From positions 11,320,001 to 11,384,000 of the forward strand of contig NC_084941.1 in assembly GCF_958298935.1 (NCBI RefSeq): a DNA stretch of 64,000 bases, read 5' to 3'. Under the pieces are notes generated by a model. It made no database searches and was not told the DNA's origin. It saw only the letters and a list, made by a program, of their open reading frames with translations. This DNA comes from Phragmites australis (Eukaryota; Streptophyta; Magnoliopsida; Poales; Poaceae). Shown in pieces: positions 34,080-44,711 of the stretch (position 1 is the stretch's first letter; each line of letters begins with the position of its first letter). Position numbers and translations under genes: made by a program.

Positions 34080-35482
34080 GCAATGAAGTTTGGATTCTTC
34101 AAGAGGGGCCTCAAGACAAAAATGTTATTGGAACCAAGTGAGTTTTTTTACAACAAGCAAGATGAAAATGGTGTGGTGGTACACAACAAGGCAAGACTCG
34201 TCGCATAAAGTTTCGCATAAGTTGAAGGTTTAGATTTTGGTGAAACATTTACTCCCGTGGTAAGGCTTGAAGCCATCCGTATCCTTCTTGCATTTTCTTC
34301 ACATCAAACTTTATCAAATGGATGTGAAGAGTGTATTTTTAAATGGTTTCATAAATGAACTCATTTATGTTGAACAATCTTCCAGTTTCGAAGATACTAG
34401 ATATCCTAATCATATTTATAGGTTGTACAAGGTATTTTATGGATTCAAGCAAGCTCCAAGAGCTTAGTATGAATGCCTATGTGACTTCCTCATCAACCAA
34501 GGATTCAAGATTGGAAGAGTGGACACTACATTATTTACAAAGATAATTAACAATGAGCTTTTCTTATGTCAAATTTATGTTGATCATATAATATTTGGTT
34601 CAACTAACAAATAATTTGCAAGAAATTTGGTGACATGATGTTTAAGGAGTTCAAGATGTCGATGATTGGTGAGCTCAATTACTTCCTTAGATTTCAAATT
34701 AAGCAATTGAAGAAAGGGATTTTCATCTATCATGAGAAGTACACGAAGAACATCCTCAAGAAATTTAAGATGGATGATAGTAAGCTAATCAAGACTTCAA
34801 TGCCTACTAATGGACATCTTGACATGGATGAAACGAGTAAACCTATTGACCAAAAACTTTATCGTTCTATTATTGGGTCACTTCTTTACCTTACTGCATC
34901 TATGCCCGATATTATGTTCAATGTATACATGTGCGCTCACTTTCAAGCTAATCCTAAGGAGTTGCATCTTAGCATGGTTAAGAGGATCCTTAGATACCTA
35001 AAGTGTACATCATATGCTTGTGGTATACTAAAGGTGCTAGTTTCCTACTTTTGGGTTACTTGAATTCAGACTTTGTCGGATGTTGTGTGGATCACAAGAG
35101 TACTTCGGATGGGTGCCACTTGCTAGGATGATCCTTAGTCACTTGGTCATCTAAAAAAATTTTCCATGGCCTTGTCCACCATGGAAGCCGAATATATAAC
35201 TGCTGGAGCATGTTGTAATCAAATCCTTTATATGAAGCAAATTTTGTTAGACTTTGATGTTCGTCTAGTGAAGGTTCCACTCCTTTGTGACAATGACAAT
35301 GTTGTAAAACTTGCAAACAATCCTATTCAACACTCTTGCACAAAGCAAATTGATATCCGTCATCACTTCCTTAGAGATCATATGGCTAAAAATAATATTT
35401 CTCTTAGTGGTGTAAGGTTGGAAGATCAATTGATGGATATATTCATAAAACCTCTAGATGAAGCTACTTTTTGTAGATTTTG
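34080..35482 (+). pseudogene. Copia reverse transcriptase and RNase H (Sirevirus-2)
   Basis: Frames give KNVIGTK, QDENGVVVHNKARLVA (ending 34,208), then LYQMDVKSVFLNGFINELIY, GFKQAPRA, a YVDH sequence (34,576-34,587) where the YVDD active site is expected, GELNYFLRFQIKQLKKGIF, PTNGHLDMDETSKPIDQKLY, GSLLYLTASMPDIMFNVYMC, and RNase H with STMEAEYITAGACC, DIRHHFLRDHMAK and DIFIKPLDEATFCRF ending at 35,482. Loss of the second catalytic Asp (D to H) and multiple stops show it is inactive. It is similar segment by segment to the minus-strand Sirevirus-1 pol. Confidence 0.92.
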
Positions 35483-37153
35483 AATTGAGTTGAACATGAT
35501 AGATGCTTCAATCATCGTGTGATGCCTTATCATATAGATGCATTCATGATATGTGCTTATCTAACCTTCTCAAGATAGTGGTGAACATAGGTTTTGTTTG
35601 AATTGGTGGTCCCCTTGTATCACTCAAGGCATGTTGTTGGGTTTACCATGAAGAAACTTGAGAAGAGAAGTAATATGAAAAGATATGTTTAATCTATGTT
35701 ATGCATTCACATGTCATATAGCTTGGACTCATATTTAAATTCATGTACTTATTTTGCATTGCATGTGCATTAGCGGTAGAAAGATCACAGTAGAGGATAT
35801 CACTCTTTGATAATGTTGTTCGCTCTCAATGTGAACATACACCTCTATAAGTGTGATTAAATAAATGTTTGTGCTTCATGCCTATTGAGTCATGTCCTAG
35901 TGGATTTGAAGCCTTAATCTTTAAATTAATAGGCAATATGACTCATACATTTTCTTGGAGTTTTCTCACTCCTTTCTTTTTGGTTCTTATTACCTATTGT
36001 GAAAACTATATATGGTATAGTCTTTTTGAGCAAAATATTTGCAAATGAGTGTTTGACAGGGTAAGGTCTTCACTCAAACTGGTCCAAATATATGTTTTTG
36101 TTGAGTTTTCATTTGAAATTTGGAATCAGTGAGAGATTTTAGTTTAGCAGAGTCTTTTTCTTCTCACTGGATGGTTCAACACTAAGTTTCTTCTTCTCGG
36201 CGGATCAAACAACATTCTGTTCTCCCAGCCCTGCAAGCTTCCTTAGAAATTGGTCCGGCCTCAACTCAATATTATCACCGGACCTTCTGGCGCTTAGTCA
36301 GTGACAGCAAATATCAGGACAGAAACATAGTCCAACGAGAACAAAAATATCAGCACCAGACCTTCTGGCATTCAAAAGTCAATTTTTGCTCAGAAAAGGT
36401 CCATCGTTCAGTACTTCAATCAACGGACATTCAACCATGTGAAAGTTGGTTTTTGGCTTAGTTTGCAAGCTCTCTGCAAATATTGGTCTGGCGCTATTTC
36501 CTGCGTACAAATGGTGCATCACCGGATCTTCCAATGCTCACAAATTTTGTGGGTCCCACCTATCATATAATGGTTCTTTCTTGGCCAGCTTCTCTTTCTC
36601 GCTTTCGATCTGCGTCGCCGCCTGAGCCTCTCCTGCCAACCCACTGAGTCACCACCTCTAGTGCAATGCCCTCGCCTGTCCACTGCCGCTACGCACTGCA
36701 GTAGCCTTGCCACCGCCCCAAACTCAACGCGCTGCCCTCGCTAGTCCATCTCTATTGTGTTACCAGGCTCTCTACTCGCCACCGCCGCCGCTGTTGTGCC
36801 TAGCTTTGCTGCTCGCCACCACCGACCGACGTGTTTGTCTCCCCCACCTATGAATTCTCTTCAATCTCATCATGGTGAGCATTAATTCGGTCGGTTCTTC
36901 AAATTTACAAACCCTAGATTCAAAATCTTGCAAATTAGCTTCAAATATGAGTCAACTTTGATAAAATTTGTTGCAACTAGAGTCAAATCTATGCAAAATT
37001 TATCTATCTCTAGTGTCGCAAACATGAATCCGTAGCATGTTCATTCAAATCCACATCAAATTCTTGCTTAGGATTCAAATTTGGGTCAAATTAACTCAAT
37101 TTTCTTTAAAACCCGAAGCGCTTGCTCATCTTGTTATCATTTCTATCTCTCAG
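35483..37153 (+). other. Spacer between pol and the extra ORF of Sirevirus-2
   Basis: No gene. Contains several degenerate accGGaccttctGGcg-type motifs (36,285; 36,360; 36,535) and a CT/GC-rich stretch (36,580-36,850). Confidence 0.5.
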
Positions 37154-38391
37154 ATGGGTCGTGAGTGCTGTGACAAGGGAAAAGCCATTGAGCAGGCAAA
37201 GAAAAAGAATTCAAAGACACAGAAACAATGGGATCATGCCATTGCTGTTGTAGATGTATCTGATACTCAGTGAGGATTTTAGATCAAAGATGAATGCTCT
37301 TTGCTGTAAGGTCAGGCTTGACACCTTTCAGCCTATCAGGTAGCTGGAATAGGGCTCATCAGGAGCCAAAGACAGAGGAGGATCAACAGCCTCATGGGGA
37401 GCAGCCCCAGCAGCAGCCAGAGCAGCAACCTCCAACATAGGGTGAGATTCGCTTGCGTGACTTGACGTCCTTCAAGTCACCAAGGACCATGATACTAAGG
37501 TTTGTGCCAGTTGAGGAGTGGTTTACCCCGTACAAAGATGAGGGGGTAAATTCTAGGTTTTGAACCCTTCTGCAAGAGAGTTTTCATGTATCTTACTTGA
37601 GGAGGAAGATCAGTTTGAGCAAACATAAGACGCTCAACTGGCACTACACATCATTGGTTTTAAGAGGGGTTGACTTGAGACCTCTCTATGATGCTTTCTC
37701 ATGACTCTTAGCTTGGCTTATAGATGTAGAAAAGCATGTTAAGGAGTGGGTCAGAGTCTTCTATGCTATAGTATGGATTGAGCCGGAGTGCAATTTCATT
37801 CAGTTCATGTTTGAGGGAGAGAAGATGAGGTTGTATAGGAGCAACATTCTTGAGGCTTTGGGGGTCCAAGCAAGTGCTAGATGCCTTCACGAGGTCATTC
37901 ATTCAAGCGCCAACCCCCCTTGTCGTGGTCTTGTTGGTGGTGTCTTCCCTACAAATGATGAAATCTACCTCTCTTCATGCAGCCCTTCATCCCAGGTTCT
38001 CCTCGTCTGCCAAACATGCTTACACCTGAGGCGAATGCTATTCATATGGCCATGAGGTGTAGTTTGTTGCCAAGGATTAGATATGCCGAGTCAATCACCA
38101 GCTTGCAGCAGTGGCTCATCCTATCTTTTCTCACACACCAATAGTTCGACTTTGTAGACTTGATACTATGTGAGATAGAGGATTTCATAGAAGATGGAAT
38201 GACTATGGCTAGACAATAGCCGTATGCCCACGTCATATCTCATATGTTTACTCACTCTGTCAGGTTACCAGAGTTCCTTCAGACAACGAGCAGTCACCGA
38301 GTAACTTAATGGAGTATATTCCTACTGCTCCTTCAGATAGACGTCGTGGTCAGCGTGCTATGTTCCACGCTCAGGAGCAGGTCCCAATTGT

Positions 38392-38441
<50 letters not shown>

Positions 38442-39378
38442 GCAGTTGAGGACTAGGCCCAAGTTGAGGCCGAGGCAGAGTTACCTCAGGCATTCTTTGA
38501 CTTGGACAATGATAGCGACTTAGATGACATGGAGTATTTCCCACTAATTGCTAAGTCTCACAACGTCGAGGCAGGAGGTTCCTCTCAGGCTACAGACTTT
38601 AGCTCAACTTTCTTCAGCACCTGAGACGACACCTCTTGTACCTCCTATTGCTCAGCCTACAGAGTTCACACTTATCCTTTAGCAGATGAAGCAACAGCAG
38701 GCAGTTTAGTAGCAGTAGATGCTTCAGCAGCAAGTAGTGTAGGCAGAGTTGCATGCAAAGCTTCAGGCAGATATGATCCTCCAGCAGGAGCAGCAGTTTG
38801 TGCTTGCGCAATCCATTCAGTAGCAGTAGCAGGCCATGTTTGCAGCTCTTTAGTCCGACAGAGAGAACAATGACAGGATGTTCCCTTTCATCTCTGGTTG
38901 TTTGGGATCTTTATTCCAGGCTATAGGCCTTCAGTTGCCAACTGCACCTCGAGCACCTACTCCAGCCCTGAGTCCTCTCCAAGGCAGTGTCAGCGAGCTT
39001 TCGAGTACTTTGGTGTAAGGTTTCTCGCTCCCAGACTTTTCTCCACTGGAGTCTCCTCTCAACCTATCAAGATCTCTCAGACGCCAGTCTTTACTCCTTT
39101 GACCACACCATTGATTGTTGGACCTCTCAGCTTTGAGGATTCTCCACAGTTACTAGTCCCAGCTTAGCAGCAGTTACTTGAGCCTCCTCCAGTTGTGCAG
39201 CCTGCGCTTGACGCGGCAGACTCCTCTCTTCGGACAGTGCAGACTCAAGTTGACCAACAGATGACCACTCAGGGGCACAGTCCTTCTAGCTCCGAGTCTG
39301 ACTCGGGATCTCAATTCACGGTGTGCATGTCTTCTGCATCACTGGATCCCTCTTCTCCTCCTGCCCCAGATGTGTAGT
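37154..39378 (+). pseudogene. Extra (env-like) ORF of Sirevirus-2, decayed
   Basis: Starts MGRECCDKGKAIEQAKKKN (37,154) and proceeds, with shifts, through VEEWFTPYKDEGVNSRF (about 37,510), VKEWVRVFYAIVWIEPECNF and IQFMFEGEKMRLYRSNILEA (about 37,740-37,855), LQQWLILSFLTH (about 38,105) and VDLILCEIEDFIEDGMT (about 38,155). It ends in a long Gln/Pro/Ser-rich tail to about 39,378. The central block matches the plant-transposon protein domain found after pol in grass Sireviruses; the molecular function is unknown. An AG microsatellite (38,393-38,439) lies inside the frame as a Glu-Arg run. Several stops are present. Confidence 0.65.
38393..38439. repeat. (GA)n microsatellite
   Basis: About 23 GA units inside the decayed extra ORF of Sirevirus-2. 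Confidence 0.98.
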
Positions 39379-39772
39379 TCACTTTTTGGTGTTTAGATGC
39401 CAAAGGGGCGGAGTATCTTGTGTTTAGGAGTCTTAGGGAGAGAGAGAGTGCTAGAGTTAGGAGGAGTTCTTAGTTTCAGGGGGAGCTCGGGTAGTTAGAT
39501 TCAGCTTGTTGGATCTTTTTGGATTTTGATGTAGTGACAGGTTATTTAGCTCTCTCTATTGACGTGTTTCGCTTATCATCACATTGTGTTTAATTTTGTG
39601 CATGCTTAATTCTAATTCTACTAGCATGATTGGTTGTTCTAGTGCTAGGTTTTCTCTTGCTTAATTATTAATGATGTTAAGTGCCAGTTTGATAGGGTGT
39701 ACTTCATTTTATATCTTTATCTTACCATTTGTGTTGTCATCAATCACCAAAAATAGAGAGATTGTAGCATTT

Positions 39773-41410
39773 AAGCCCCTAGGTAAGTGGTAAGTGTTCC
39801 GGTGATTAATAAAAATTGTATCATTGTGACTAATAAGTGTGTTTTGAAGGGTATAGAAAATTTAGTTCACAACGATATTATCGTATTCTTGGTCCCTAAG
39901 GCAATTCTATAGAAATTAAGGATCTTCTAGTCCTAAGTGTCATAAGGAAATGAATGACACTTAGAGTAGCATATGTTCTATTTTTTCTTAGTCTTTTAAC
40001 CGTACTATAAAGAGGGGCTAAGAGTAGTAGCTTAACTTAGGTTAGTCTAGACTTGGTTCAATGCACACTTGTGAAATTCTAGCACTATGTAGTTTTAAGA
40101 AGCCTATAGATGAGATGTCGAGAAGTTAGAACTCAAGAATGGTTAAATTTGATGAGTTTGCAAGAATATGCCTACACCGGATGGTCTGGCGATTAATATG
40201 TTAAACTCCCCGGAGCATTGTTGGTTCAAGTCAGAAATCCTTGTGTTCACCAGATGGTTCGGTGACACAAAATGTTCTAACACCATGGTTTTTTCTAGTG
40301 GCGTAGCTAGAAAAAGTACAAGTCGATACGTTGGATGGTCCGGCGCTGAGGATGAAACTGCTGGAGCTTTTTACGCAGAACTAGAATTTCTACTAAAAAA
40401 GTGAGTGTGCACACCGGATGGTCCGACATTCATCGAATGACTTCGCCGGTAATTTTTCTAGAGAGGATGTCAACAGTTGGTCTGGCGTGGTTGTGCACGT
40501 CGGATGGTTCGGCGTGAGTGCAGAGACCTCGTCGGTGCATTTCACAATAGTAATGGCTAGTGACAGCTAGCACTGATAGTGTTTGAAAAAGGTGCACGCT
40601 GGATGGTCCAGTGTGTGTGAGCCGGTGCACGTCGGACCTTCTAGCGTTCATAGGAAAAGTGGTTAGTTGGGCAACGACTAAATTTAGACCTCTAGCCTAT
40701 AAATACCCCCTCGCTCGGTCTCATTTTAACCTCTTGCAACTCAGAGGTGCCTATACACTATTTGTGTCATCAAGAAGCAAGAGAGAGCACTTAGGTGATT
40801 TGCAAAGTCCTTAATTGGAAGATTAAAGATATCATTAGTATTTAGAGAGTAGCAAGTGTGCATCTAGCTATAGTTTAAACTTGATCTTGATCAAGTAAAA
40901 TTATTGGCTTGTTACTCTTGGTGGTTGGCAATAACTAGTCAATCTTTGTTGATTGGAAGTGTCTCAGTGAGCTATTAGAGTTCTTGTGGGAATCCTGGGA
41001 AGAGCGATGCGCTTGGTTTGATGCCCACAAATATGGATATGGAGAAGTGATAATCACGAGGAAGCACTTGAGTCTTAATGACTCAATAGGGAGTGATATT
41101 TTTGGTGGATGCTCCAACAAAAACTAAGGGGTAGTGTCAACTTCTCAATATCTCGAGAAAATATCGATGTTCTCTTATCCATCTCTTTACTTTCCCTTAT
41201 TTACTTTGAGTATTTACCCTCTTGCAAGTTTTAAATTTTGCAATTTGCTTAGTGTTTTTGGTTGCTTGTTTAGTTGTCTTTCTCTAGCTTGTTAGCGTAG
41301 TTGCATTGTATTTCTTTTAAGATAAGGTTGCTACTTGTTCTAATACTCGGTAGAAGCAGTTTTAATTAGTGCCTAATTTACCTTCCCTCTTACACCATTC
41401 GATCCTTTCA
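39773..41410 (+). repeat. 3' LTR of Sirevirus-2 (about 1,638 bp)
   Basis: Begins TGTAGCATTTAAGCCCC after a purine-rich tract (39,759-39,772) and ends about GATCCTTTCA. It contains ACCGGATGGTCTGGCG-type motifs at 40,176, 40,250, 40,333, 40,412 and 40,500 and a GCCTATAAATACCCCC core-promoter candidate at 40,697. With no 5' LTR to compare, the right edge is approximate. Confidence 0.75.
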
Positions 41411-41644
41411 GTTGGGATAACTCAGGTGAAAAAATATTTCATAAATGACAAGTTGGACCATCATTTATGTTCAGTTATAAGTGATGGGTCACTATTACAA
41501 TTGTCACCTATAACATCATAAGTGACGGATTTTAACCCATTGCTAATAACAATTCATCAGTGATATATTCGGTTGACAGGTGTGGGACCTGTCACCAATA
41601 CCCGTTATCACCCGTCACAAGCTTTTTTTTTTTCACATAGTGCA
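41411..41644. mobile_element. Right end of a CACTA-type element flanking Sirevirus-2
   Basis: Contains direct and inverted GTGACGGGT-type repeats (for example 41,480, 41,522, 41,612) and ends TTTTTTCACATAGTG, i.e. CACTATGTGAAAAA on the minus strand. The matching left end is at 33,001-33,490. Sirevirus-2 probably inserted into this element. Confidence 0.6.
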
Positions 41645-42988
41645 TGTTGATTGCAGAGAACCCAAAATAACAATCTTTTGTGACCGAAAGGAGTAGAAGA
41701 TGCTTGCTTAGCACATAAGTGAGCAACATTATTACAATTCCGATGAGAGAAACATAAATAAAAAGAATGAAAATTCATGCTAAGCTCCTTAAAAATTGCA
41801 AATTGTTGAATTAAATTTCACAAATGATTGGTTTTGGCTTTAAAAAAGGATGAATAAAGTCTTTACAATTGTTGAATGAACTAGGTTTCGCAAATTATTG
41901 AACCGAACCTTTATGGATTGTCGAATTCATTAAAGGATAAATCATGAATCTAAATCACAGAAAATGAATTATAGGGAATAGAAAAGGGTAATAAAAAAAA
42001 CGCACATTTGCTCATGGGCTGTGCACTCCGTGGGCTTGGTTAGATGGCCCCTTCTTCTGCAGCGAAATAAACTGTTGATCGTTGTACTATATAGTATCAA
42101 ACGAGGGGGTCAGGGCTAGTTTTGACTGTTGTTCAGGCCTAAGTTAGAAGGGTCTAATAATTACTATTTAACCCTCACAGAGTATATTCTCTGTTAATTA
42201 CAGTGTTGCGACGCCATTTGCCAGCCACTTCAAGGGTTAAAAAAAATCAAGTTTAGCTGACAGAGCAGACAATTGTTTCCCTGAAAAAAAGGAAATTAAT
42301 TGTCCATTCAGAAAAAAATTAATTGATTACTAAATCAAATGGGCACAGCCACAGCTAGCACAACAGTCTGTCAGTACAAGCTGTCTGTTTCGTAGGCTCT
42401 AAGCTGAGGCCCACATGCCAAACACCAACCGCACACCACAGTACTGCTGCAGCTACTACTACACAAGAGTGATCCATTGACAAGAACAAAATAAATAAAT
42501 TAAACTAGCATTTATATAGAGATATTTCCATATATTTAATTAACAGTAGATCCACACAAGTAGTAAATAAATATGGGGTTCCAAGAGCCGGCACAATGTA
42601 ATCAGCACTTGATGAGTACTATCATAATCCTATACATAATAATCGCCTATATAATTATGAAACAGCCAAAAAAAGAAAGTGATTAAGGTCAAAACAAAAT
42701 GAAAATGAAAATAATAATAATACTTACTACTCAACTCCAAAATCTACCAAGACTGACACATGATCCATCCAACCCCAATCATTCATGACTCGTTTCTCCT
42801 GATCTTCACTCAAACTGGGTCACCCCATCACCTCACATATACTTCTTCAATTAATTTGATCAAGAACTCCTCATCGTGGCGTTGATTGATCGATCTCATC
42901 CCCGGCGGGCCCTTTGCCAAGAAATGGAGATCCACACTGAATCTTTGATCATACACAACGTGCATTGCTTTCATGCAGATGTGATCGA
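41645..42988. other. No gene; 3' flank of the HD-Zip gene
   Basis: AT-rich to 42,800 with A-runs. The 3' untranslated region of the minus-strand HD-Zip gene should occupy the right part, but no clear polyadenylation signal could be picked. Confidence 0.5.
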
Positions 42989-43485
42989 TTAATGGAAGTT
43001 GTGGTGGCCGTCGGCCCACGGCCAGAACGGCGGCTGCTCGTCGACGACGGCGCCACCACACAGCAGGCTGCCAAAGCTGGCACTCGCCGTGGCGGGGTCG
43101 CCGTGCCCGAGCTCCATCTTGGGCGCCGACGTGTGGCTGTGCAGGAGCTGGTCGATGTCGAGGCTACCGCCGCCGGAGCGGCCGACTGCGGAGGCGTAGA
43201 ACGGGACAGCGCGGTGGTTGTTCATGGGGCTCTCGACGGCCGCCGCCGGCCTGGAGATGTCGAGGTTGATCTCGGAGCTGTTCTCGCTGCGGTTGCTGCA
43301 GGATGCCTCCGTCTCCTTGACGTTGAGGTTGATCAGCTCCGACGCCGCCTCCTGCCTTCCTCCTCCTCCCTTGAGCGCCATGATCTGCACGAACCAACAC
43401 ACAACGACAAGGACAGAATGGGGTAGTGGGCTCAGAAAGGGTGATGGCGATTGGTAGACCGAGTGGCTAATCATACTGCATGCAC

Positions 43486-43522
<37 letters not shown>

Positions 43523-44584
43523 GCATGGGCATGGGTGGCCGACAGGAGGCGCAGCGTTCATATGGCCGGCACCGATCCCGACACGCGCACTTTCTGCAGA
43601 CGACGCTGAAACTCACATGGATCCTATCACCCATCTATGGATCGATCAGAGTAGCAGTAGCAGTCAGTCCTAATCCTACTACTGCTAGTCTAAGTCTACT
43701 ACACCCGCCGTGCCATGCCTGTACTCTGTACTCTGATCCATCACCCCGGCCCAATCTCATTCGGACAGCCAACAACCAAGATCGATCAGTTCCAAGAACC
43801 GATCTTAATTGGGATAGATGCTAATGTCGATGCTGCCACTGATCAAGATCCAAGAAGGAGACGAAAGACAATGTGCTAGTAGCTGGTAGATCACTAGATC
43901 TTGGCGGGTGTATCTGTGTGCATGCATGACTGGCAATAGATGATAGACGGGTAGTAGTAGTACCTCGGCTTGGAGCTTCTTGTTGTGGGCGAGGAGCGCG
44001 TCGTTCTCGGCTCGCGCGGCGTCGAGCTGGCGGCGGAGCGCGTCGTAGTCCTTCTCCAGCTGCTTCGTCTTCCACCGCGCGCGCCGGTTCTGGAACCAGA
44101 TGGCCACCTGCCGGGGCTGCAGCCCCAGCGCGAGGGCCAGCTGCGCCTTCCGCTCCGGCTCCAGCTTGTTCGCCACCTCGAAGCTCCGCTCCAGCGTGCG
44201 CACCTGGTCCACGCTCAGCCGCCGCTTCCGCTCCCCGCCGCACCTGCCGCCCGCCGCGGCCGACCCCTCCTCGTCGTCTGACGCCGCCCCGTCCGCCCCC
44301 GCGGCGGCGCGCGCCTCGTCGTCCACGCCGTCGGGAGGGTACATGGGCGGCTTGCCGATGCCGCCGGACAGCATTGGCGGGGGCGGCGCCGCCATCGCGC
44401 CGCCGAAGTCGTGGAGGAAGGGGTTGAGGGAGGGGGGTGGGGGAGCGAGGAAATGGTGCTCGTGCTCATGGTGAGGGTGTTCCTGCTGGGGGTGGTGGTG
44501 AGGGAGGGGCTGCTGCATTTGGAGGAGGAAGTTTGCGGGGAAGAAGGAGGGAGCCATGCCGCCATTGGTGGCCATTGGCTTCAT
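42989..44584 (-). CDS. HD-Zip class I transcription factor (HOX21/HOX23, ATHB13-type)
   Basis: Two exons, minus strand: 44,584-43,964 and 43,384-42,989, with a 579-base phase-0 intron (GTACTA...GTGCAG). The product is 338 residues. An N-terminal segment, [19 protein letters not shown], is followed by a His/Pro-rich stretch (26-70), an acidic region (86-107), a homeodomain (about 118-174) with [13 protein letters not shown], and a leucine zipper starting at residue 176 (heptad L-L-A-L-L at 176, 183, 190, 197, 204). Exon 2 encodes [24 protein letters not shown] sequence and the C-terminal PPFWPWAD motif typical of the ATHB13 clade. Such proteins bind CAATNATTG pseudopalindromes as dimers in the nucleus and act in stress and growth control. 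ATG 44,584 was chosen because it aligns with family N-termini; ATG 44,575 is an alternative, and an upstream in-frame ATG at 44,659 lies in a duplicated leader. Confidence 0.95.
43385..43963 (-). other. Intron of the HD-Zip gene
   Basis: GT at 43,963-43,962 and AG at 43,386-43,385; joins ...KKLQAE to IMALKGGGG in phase 0. It contains an AG microsatellite (CT on the mRNA strand) at 43,489-43,520. Confidence 0.92.
43489..43520. repeat. (AG)n microsatellite in the HD-Zip intron
   Basis: About 16 AG units; potentially polymorphic marker. Confidence 0.97.
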
Positions 44585-44601
44585 CACAGGAGGAGCGAGA
44601 G

Positions 44602-44711
44602 GAGCATGGGGGAGTTTATCAATGAGAGAGGGAGGGAGGTTGGTTGAGTGTGTGAGCATGGGGGGAGTTTATCAATGAGAGAGGGAGAGGGAGAGGGAGA
44701 GGGAGAGAGGC
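44602..44711 (-). repeat. About 52-bp duplication plus GAGAGG-rich tract in the HD-Zip 5' leader
   Basis: The segment GAGCATGGGGGAGTTTATCA plus AATGAGAGAGGGAG occurs at 44,602 and, with one extra G, at 44,654. A (GAGAGG)n-like tract follows to about 44,711. On the mRNA strand this is a CT-rich 5' leader, common in plant regulatory genes. The distal copy places an ATG at 44,659 in frame with the protein. Confidence 0.9.

Larger units (their letters stand above)
33493..41410 (+). mobile_element. Sirevirus-2, Ty1/Copia LTR element lacking its 5' end
   Basis: Plus-strand order: tail of gag (about 33,600-33,700), protease (33,707), a large deletion of integrase, reverse transcriptase and RNase H (34,080-35,482), a 1.7-kb spacer with CACCGGA-type motifs, an extra ORF (37,154-39,378) and a 3' LTR (39,773-41,410). 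The 5' LTR and most of gag are missing. An extra ORF after pol and GTGTTGTCATCAATCAC before the LTR support the Sirevirus lineage. Confidence 0.85.

Noticed and set aside
42965..43426. 153-codon plus-strand frame over HD-Zip exon 2
   Set aside because: Antisense shadow of the conserved HD-Zip coding sequence; same for plus-strand frames over exon 1 (43,970-44,647).
44584..44659. ATG at 44,659 as the HD-Zip start
   Set aside because: Lies in a duplicated leader segment; family N-termini align with the ATG at 44,584 or 44,575. Kept only as an alternative.
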